Assembly: GCA_016840965.1 (NCBI GenBank)
Contig: JAEORI010000200.1
Location: 1-8,052, forward strand
DNA: 8,052 nt
Direction: 5' to 3'
Source: Candidatus Thorarchaeota archaeon
GTDB lineage: Archaea; Asgardarchaeota; Thorarchaeia; Thorarchaeales; Thorarchaeaceae
Positions 4,610-8,052 of this stretch are shown here, one piece after another. Position 1 is the first letter of the stretch. Every line of letters begins with the position of its first letter. The position numbers and the translations under genes are program-made. The notes below the pieces were generated by a model. That model saw only the letters and a list, made by a program, of their open reading frames with translations. It had not been told where the DNA came from and did no database searches.

Positions 4610-5998
4610 ATGTTGGATACCATGAAAAAAGCCATAGATGCTTTCTCCGACAAGGATGTTTCATTTGCAGACCTTAGAGTTGAAGACCGAACTAGTACAA
4701 ACTTTTTTGTTACAAATGGAAATCTTCTCAGTTTTAATCGTGCTTCAGCAGCTGGCGCAGTAGCTCGTTCATTAGTCGGTGAATGCTGGGGGACTTCATC
4801 CTCCTCCTTGCCTCTTTCAGAGAAAGGATATTCGGACCTTCTCAAAACAGCTACAAAGATTGCTAAAGCTTCTGCTAGATTTTCAAGGAAAAAGATTGAT
4901 CTTTCCGGGGTCGAGGGCATCGAGAAAACAGTCTGGCAAAAAGTCAAAGAGAATCCTAGCAATGTATCAATAGAAGAAAAGATTGAGCTTGTTATGAATC
5001 TCGATAAAGCACAAAAAATTGATGACAAGATAGTTGCATCAAACTCAGCTTACTCTGATGCACGAAGAATCTATCGTTTAGTTAATACAGCTGGATCGGA
5101 GCTTGAGTGGGATGAATCACGAATTCGTGTAGTTGTCCAAGCTGTAGCTAGAGAGGGAAATAGCATCCAATTCGATTATGATATTGTTGATGGAACAGCG
5201 GGCTATGAAGTTGTCAGAAGCATTGAGCCTGAAGAATTCAGTTCTAAAACTGCTAGAGGTGCAATCGACCTCCTATCTGCCAAGAAACCACCATCCGGAA
5301 AGGTCACTGCTGTTATTGATGGCAATATCGCAGGTTTGATAGCTCACGAGGTTTGCGGGCATGGAAGTGAGGCTGATGAAGTGGTTAAAGGCCGGTCATT
5401 TCTTTCCAATCTTGTAGGGAAAGAAGTAGCTAGTGAGCAAGTTTCAATGTTCGATGATGGAACCCTCAAAGGTCCTTCAGGAAGTATACCTTTTGATTCT
5501 GAAGGTACACCAACATCAAGGACACCAATCATAGAAGATGGGATTTTCAAAGGCTATCTTCATACAATTGAAACAGCATATCTCATGGGTGTAAAACCTA
5601 CTGGGAATGGTAGAGCGCAAGACTACAACCGTCGTATTTTTGCTAGAATGACCAATACCTTCTTTGAAATTGGGGATTGGAAAGATGATGAAATTATAAC
5701 TGATACTAAAGATGGGTTGTATATTATAAAAGGCACATCAGGTATGGAGGATGTCGTTGGCGGGGGTGTTCAAGCAACAGCTTTGAAAGGTTACATTATT
5801 AAAAATGGGGAAAAGACGCAGCTTGTTAGACGTCTTTCAATTGCTGGTAAAGTTTTGGAGATGTTAAAAACAGTAGATGCCGTTGGAAGCAAATTGTCAT
5901 TCAATGGTGGAACCTGTGGAAAGGGGGAAGAAGATTTCATTCCAGTATCGTCTGGAGGACCACATATGCGGCTAGAGCTTATCGTTGGAGGTGGTTGA
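4610..5998 (+). CDS. tldD: TldD, catalytic zinc-metalloprotease subunit
   Basis: The protein has 462 residues, the usual TldD length. The zinc motif HExxxH is present as H246-E247-V-C-G-H251, and the third ligand is probably C436 in GGTCGKGEEDFIPV. Other family landmarks are GRAQDYNRRIFARMTNT (335-351) and the C-terminal GGPHMRLELIVGGG. The N-terminal half (about 1-200) is the helix-rich domain shared with TldE. In bacteria TldD pairs with TldE to form a cylindrical protease that digests unfolded peptides, trims the microcin B17 leader and helps degrade the antitoxin CcdA; archaeal substrates are unknown. A cysteine inside the zinc motif (C249), where small or hydrophobic residues are usual, is a minor oddity. 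tldE follows after one base, giving the expected heterodimer pair. It has no signal peptide and is cytosolic. Confidence 0.95.
   Translation: MLDTMKKAIDAFSDKDVSFADLRVEDRTSTNFFVTNGNLLSFNRASAAGAVARSLVGECWGTSSSSLPLSEKGYSDLLKTATKIAKASARFSRKKIDLSGVEGIEKTVWQKVKENPSNVSIEEKIELVMNLDKAQKIDDKIVASNSAYSDARRIYRLVNTAGSELEWDESRIRVVVQAVAREGNSIQFDYDIVDGTAGYEVVRSIEPEEFSSKTARGAIDLLSAKKPPSGKVTAVIDGNIAGLIAHEVCGHGSEADEVVKGRSFLSNLVGKEVASEQVSMFDDGTLKGPSGSIPFDSEGTPTSRTPIIEDGIFKGYLHTIETAYLMGVKPTGNGRAQDYNRRIFARMTNTFFEIGDWKDDEIITDTKDGLYIIKGTSGMEDVVGGGVQATALKGYIIKNGEKTQLVRRLSIAGKVLEMLKTVDAVGSKLSFNGGTCGKGEEDFIPVSSGGPHMRLELIVGGG
5987..5993 (+). promoter_or_regulatory. Shine-Dalgarno of tldE embedded in the end of tldD
   Basis: GGAGGTG is a perfect Shine-Dalgarno with six bases to ATG 6000. 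It is formed by the final glycine codons of tldD (GGA GGT GGT, then TGA). This makes ATG 6000 the start rather than the in-frame TTG 5985, and indicates translational coupling of the two subunits. Confidence 0.8.
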
Positions 5999-5999
5999 A

Positions 6000-7385
6000 A
6001 TGGACATATCTGAAACTACTCAAAACGTTATGCAATTAGCTGAGAAGAAAGGCGCTACTCAAGCCGAGGTTTTCGGAATACTAGTGAAGACATCTAGCGT
6101 CTATATAGATGATGACATCGTAAAAATTGGTACTTCTCAGACCGAACTCGGTTTTGGACTTAAATTCATAATCGATAAAAAAATCGGATACACAAGTTCA
6201 ACACTTACATTCGAATCAATTGAGGATTTTGTAGAACGTGCTAGTTCAATGGCGAGAGTAAGTGAATCTAATCCTAAATTTGAGTCATTACCTAGTCCAA
6301 AGAAAGTATCAGGCAATCCTGACAAGTTTTTTGACCGAAAAACGGCTGAAATGGATAGTAATAATCTTGCAGAGAATGCAATGCTGGTAGTAGAAAGTGC
6401 AAAAGCAGAAAATGTTACAGTTCCTAATGGTACTCTGCGTTCTAGCTCATTAGATTTCAGAGTGATGAACTCTCTTGGCGTAGATACAGGCTCAAAATCA
6501 ACAATTGCTTTTGGTTTCTTCACTGCTAAGTCAGAATCATCAGGTTCTGTTGGCGAAGGTATTCAAAGGTGTTGGTCAAGAGATATTACTAGAATCGATT
6601 TTGAAAAAATTGGATTGAAGCTGAAAAATCAAGCGTTAAATGTTCTAAAGGCAAAGGCATTCAACGAGAAATGGGAGAATATTGTTGCAGTTTTAGCTCC
6701 CAGTGAAGGGGCAGAGCTTATTGATTCATTAATAGGTTCAGCAGCCTCTGCAGAAAATGTGAACAAGAAATCAAGTCCATGGACTGACAAAGTTGGGGAT
6801 CTTGTAGCGGATGCGTCAGTAACTATCTTTGATAACGGTTTATCAGAATTAGGACTGCTCAGTGCTCTCGCTGATGATGAAGGAATGCCAATGCAAAAAA
6901 CTACAATCATTGAGAAAGGCATGTTGAAATCTTATATCTCCGATAGTTACTTTGCAGCTCAATTGGAATTAGAATCAACAAGTAATGGAATGAGACGAGG
7001 GGCTCGTAATATCCATGGTACTTTTATAAATCCTGCAAGTTGCAGTCCAACCACTCTTGAAGTTTCACCAAGCTCAAAATCTGTAGATGACATTATTAGT
7101 GAGATTGACAGGGGCGTACTCATTGAGCACTTTGCTTGGCCACAAGTAGAACCAAACTCTGGTTCGTTCTCAAATGAAATACGAAACGCACAGATCATAG
7201 AAAATGGTGAATTAAGAGGTCAGATTAAACACGCTTTGCTGGTAGGAAATCTATACGAATGCCTCAAAGGTGATATGCTGTTGGCAAACGATCCTGAGAT
7301 TCATGGAATCTCTAATCCTGGACGAAATGGGAGTGTGATAATGCCCACCATGGTGCTTCCTAGCACTGAACTTGTTGGACAGTAA
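6000..7385 (+). CDS. tldE: TldE/PmbA, non-catalytic partner subunit of TldD
   Basis: The protein has 461 residues from ATG 6000, matching TldD in length and overall fold. There is no HExxxH motif; the corresponding region reads AVLAPSEGAELIDSL, as expected for the subunit that lacks zinc. Family landmarks in the C-terminal half include MRRGARNIHGTFINP, an acidic RGVLIEHFAW block and EIRNAQIIENGELRGQIKHALLVGN, ending with a barrel segment that closes the cylinder. In the known heterodimer, TldE shapes the chamber and TldD cuts. It starts one base after the tldD stop codon, with its ribosome site inside tldD, so the two are made in step. A PmbA role in peptide-antibiotic maturation is known from bacteria only; here I infer general peptide processing. 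Confidence 0.93.
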   Translation: MDISETTQNVMQLAEKKGATQAEVFGILVKTSSVYIDDDIVKIGTSQTELGFGLKFIIDKKIGYTSSTLTFESIEDFVERASSMARVSESNPKFESLPSPKKVSGNPDKFFDRKTAEMDSNNLAENAMLVVESAKAENVTVPNGTLRSSSLDFRVMNSLGVDTGSKSTIAFGFFTAKSESSGSVGEGIQRCWSRDITRIDFEKIGLKLKNQALNVLKAKAFNEKWENIVAVLAPSEGAELIDSLIGSAASAENVNKKSSPWTDKVGDLVADASVTIFDNGLSELGLLSALADDEGMPMQKTTIIEKGMLKSYISDSYFAAQLELESTSNGMRRGARNIHGTFINPASCSPTTLEVSPSSKSVDDIISEIDRGVLIEHFAWPQVEPNSGSFSNEIRNAQIIENGELRGQIKHALLVGNLYECLKGDMLLANDPEIHGISNPGRNGSVIMPTMVLPSTELVGQ

Positions 7386-7417
7386 CAATTGAAACATATT
7401 ACGAAGTTAATTTGCCT

Positions 7418-8050
7418 CTATGATGGTGGATATACTCTTTGACCAGATTCAATCATTCTAAGACTTAGAAGAATCATTTCCTCTCCATTTGAGTTAAGCA
7501 TCTTTTTCATTGGCTCATAGGCCCGTGGAATATTCTTTTTCAAGTACTGAAGATACTCATCCTTTGACTCAATAAGTGCTCTGTGCATCCCTTCGACATG
7601 ATCAATGAGCGATGGTTCCCAAGGAGCTTTTTGCGCCTTGGTTCTTGGCATTACTTGTTGAAGTGTTCGAATGATGCTCTCTGCCAGTTTCTTTGAATCC
7701 TGGATACGATGCTCACTTGATACTTCTCGCTTCTTGTCCTTTTTCGAAGATGCTTGCACTTTTGCTATGAACGCTTTGACTTCCTCTGGAGTCATTGCTG
7801 GTTCTTCAATATCAGATTCAATCACAAGCCTTCTCCAGGCTCTTTTACCCTGAAATTCGAGGGGAGAAACGTATCCTTTTGCCTCCATGTCCATCAGGTA
7901 TTTCCTGAACATATCTTCAGTTATCAGTGACTTCGGTCCTGACAATACAATATACTTCTGGAAAAGGACGGCTTCAAATTCAATGACTGCCCATCCAAAG
8001 GCACTCACGATACCTATCTCTATCTCTCTCTCCAGGTCGTTGGCGTCCAA
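7418..8050 (-). CDS. Unrecognised protein, possible winged-helix N-terminus (5' end uncertain)
   Basis: This encodes 210 residues if it starts at the TTG at 8050-8048. The frame stays open to the right edge two bases later, so the true start may lie outside the window. I do not recognise the family. Residues 24-78 (a helix, then EDMFRKYLMDMEAKGYV and a GKRAWRRLVIE strand) resemble a recognition helix followed by a wing, suggesting a winged helix-turn-helix. Residues 95-110 are a Lys/Ser/Glu-rich linker (SSKKDKKREV). The C-terminal 95 residues look helical (KLAESIIRTLQQVM, MHRALIESKDEYLQYLKK) and end in VYPPS. There is no membrane segment or cysteine. It converges on tldE with a 32-base gap (7386-7417) in which I see no clear terminator. 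DNA or RNA binding is a guess from predicted shape. Confidence 0.7.
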   Translation of the reverse strand: MDANDLEREIEIGIVSAFGWAVIEFEAVLFQKYIVLSGPKSLITEDMFRKYLMDMEAKGYVSPLEFQGKRAWRRLVIESDIEEPAMTPEEVKAFIAKVQASSKKDKKREVSSEHRIQDSKKLAESIIRTLQQVMPRTKAQKAPWEPSLIDHVEGMHRALIESKDEYLQYLKKNIPRAYEPMKKMLNSNGEEMILLSLRMIESGQRVYPPS

Positions 8051-8052
8051 CC

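Noticed and set aside
7671..7853. Small plus-strand frame inside the right-end gene.
   Set aside because: It is antisense to the longer minus-strand gene, with no ribosome site or family signature.
1..8052. Mobile elements, CRISPR arrays, toxin-antitoxin or phage genes.
   Set aside because: No transposase, integrase, spaced direct repeats or terminal inverted repeats were seen. TldD can affect a bacterial toxin-antitoxin system, but no such pair is present.

Overview
The window looks archaeal. It has a tetraether-lipid-synthase-type radical SAM gene, TATA-like boxes about 25-30 bases before several transcription units, Shine-Dalgarno motifs matching the archaeal 16S rRNA tail (GGTGATC, GGAGGTG), and T-rich terminators. 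Base composition is moderately AT-rich. An Asgard-type or related uncultured lineage is plausible, but nothing here fixes the phylum.

Left end (1-330): the first 64 bases, on the minus strand, encode the N-terminus of a class I aminoacyl-tRNA synthetase (ValRS/IleRS type). It is divergent from a plus-strand unit. Between them lie two promoters and a compact array of alternating GAA/TTC units next to the synthetase TATA-like box. The plus-strand unit holds an unrecognised protein with two CxxC pairs (340-1014), followed 16 bases later by a small MazG-like NTP pyrophosphohydrolase (1031-1339).

Centre (1340-3591): a monocistronic unit encodes a 549-residue Tes/MJ0619-family radical SAM protein, with its own TATA-like box, a leader hairpin and a hairpin/T-tract terminator. 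A gene-free stretch of about 480 bases follows. It appears to contain an independent structured RNA gene (about 3355-3555): TATA-like box, a 14-bp GC-rich helix with two central G.U wobbles, two upstream segments that can pair into the helix's loop to make an H-type pseudoknot, and a terminator-like hairpin plus T-tract. It matches no RNA family I recognise and is the most interesting object in the window.

Right part (3592-7385): a PhzF-family isomerase/epimerase-like protein is followed by tldD and tldE (pmbA), the two subunits of the TldD/TldE zinc metalloprotease. tldD and tldE are separated by one base, and a perfect Shine-Dalgarno for tldE is written into the last glycine codons of tldD. 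A convergent minus-strand gene (7418-8050) encodes an unrecognised 210-residue protein, possibly winged-helix, whose frame stays open to the window edge.

Together the genes are mostly maintenance functions: translation, nucleotide-pool cleaning, membrane lipid synthesis and peptide processing. No mobile element, CRISPR array, tRNA or rRNA was seen.
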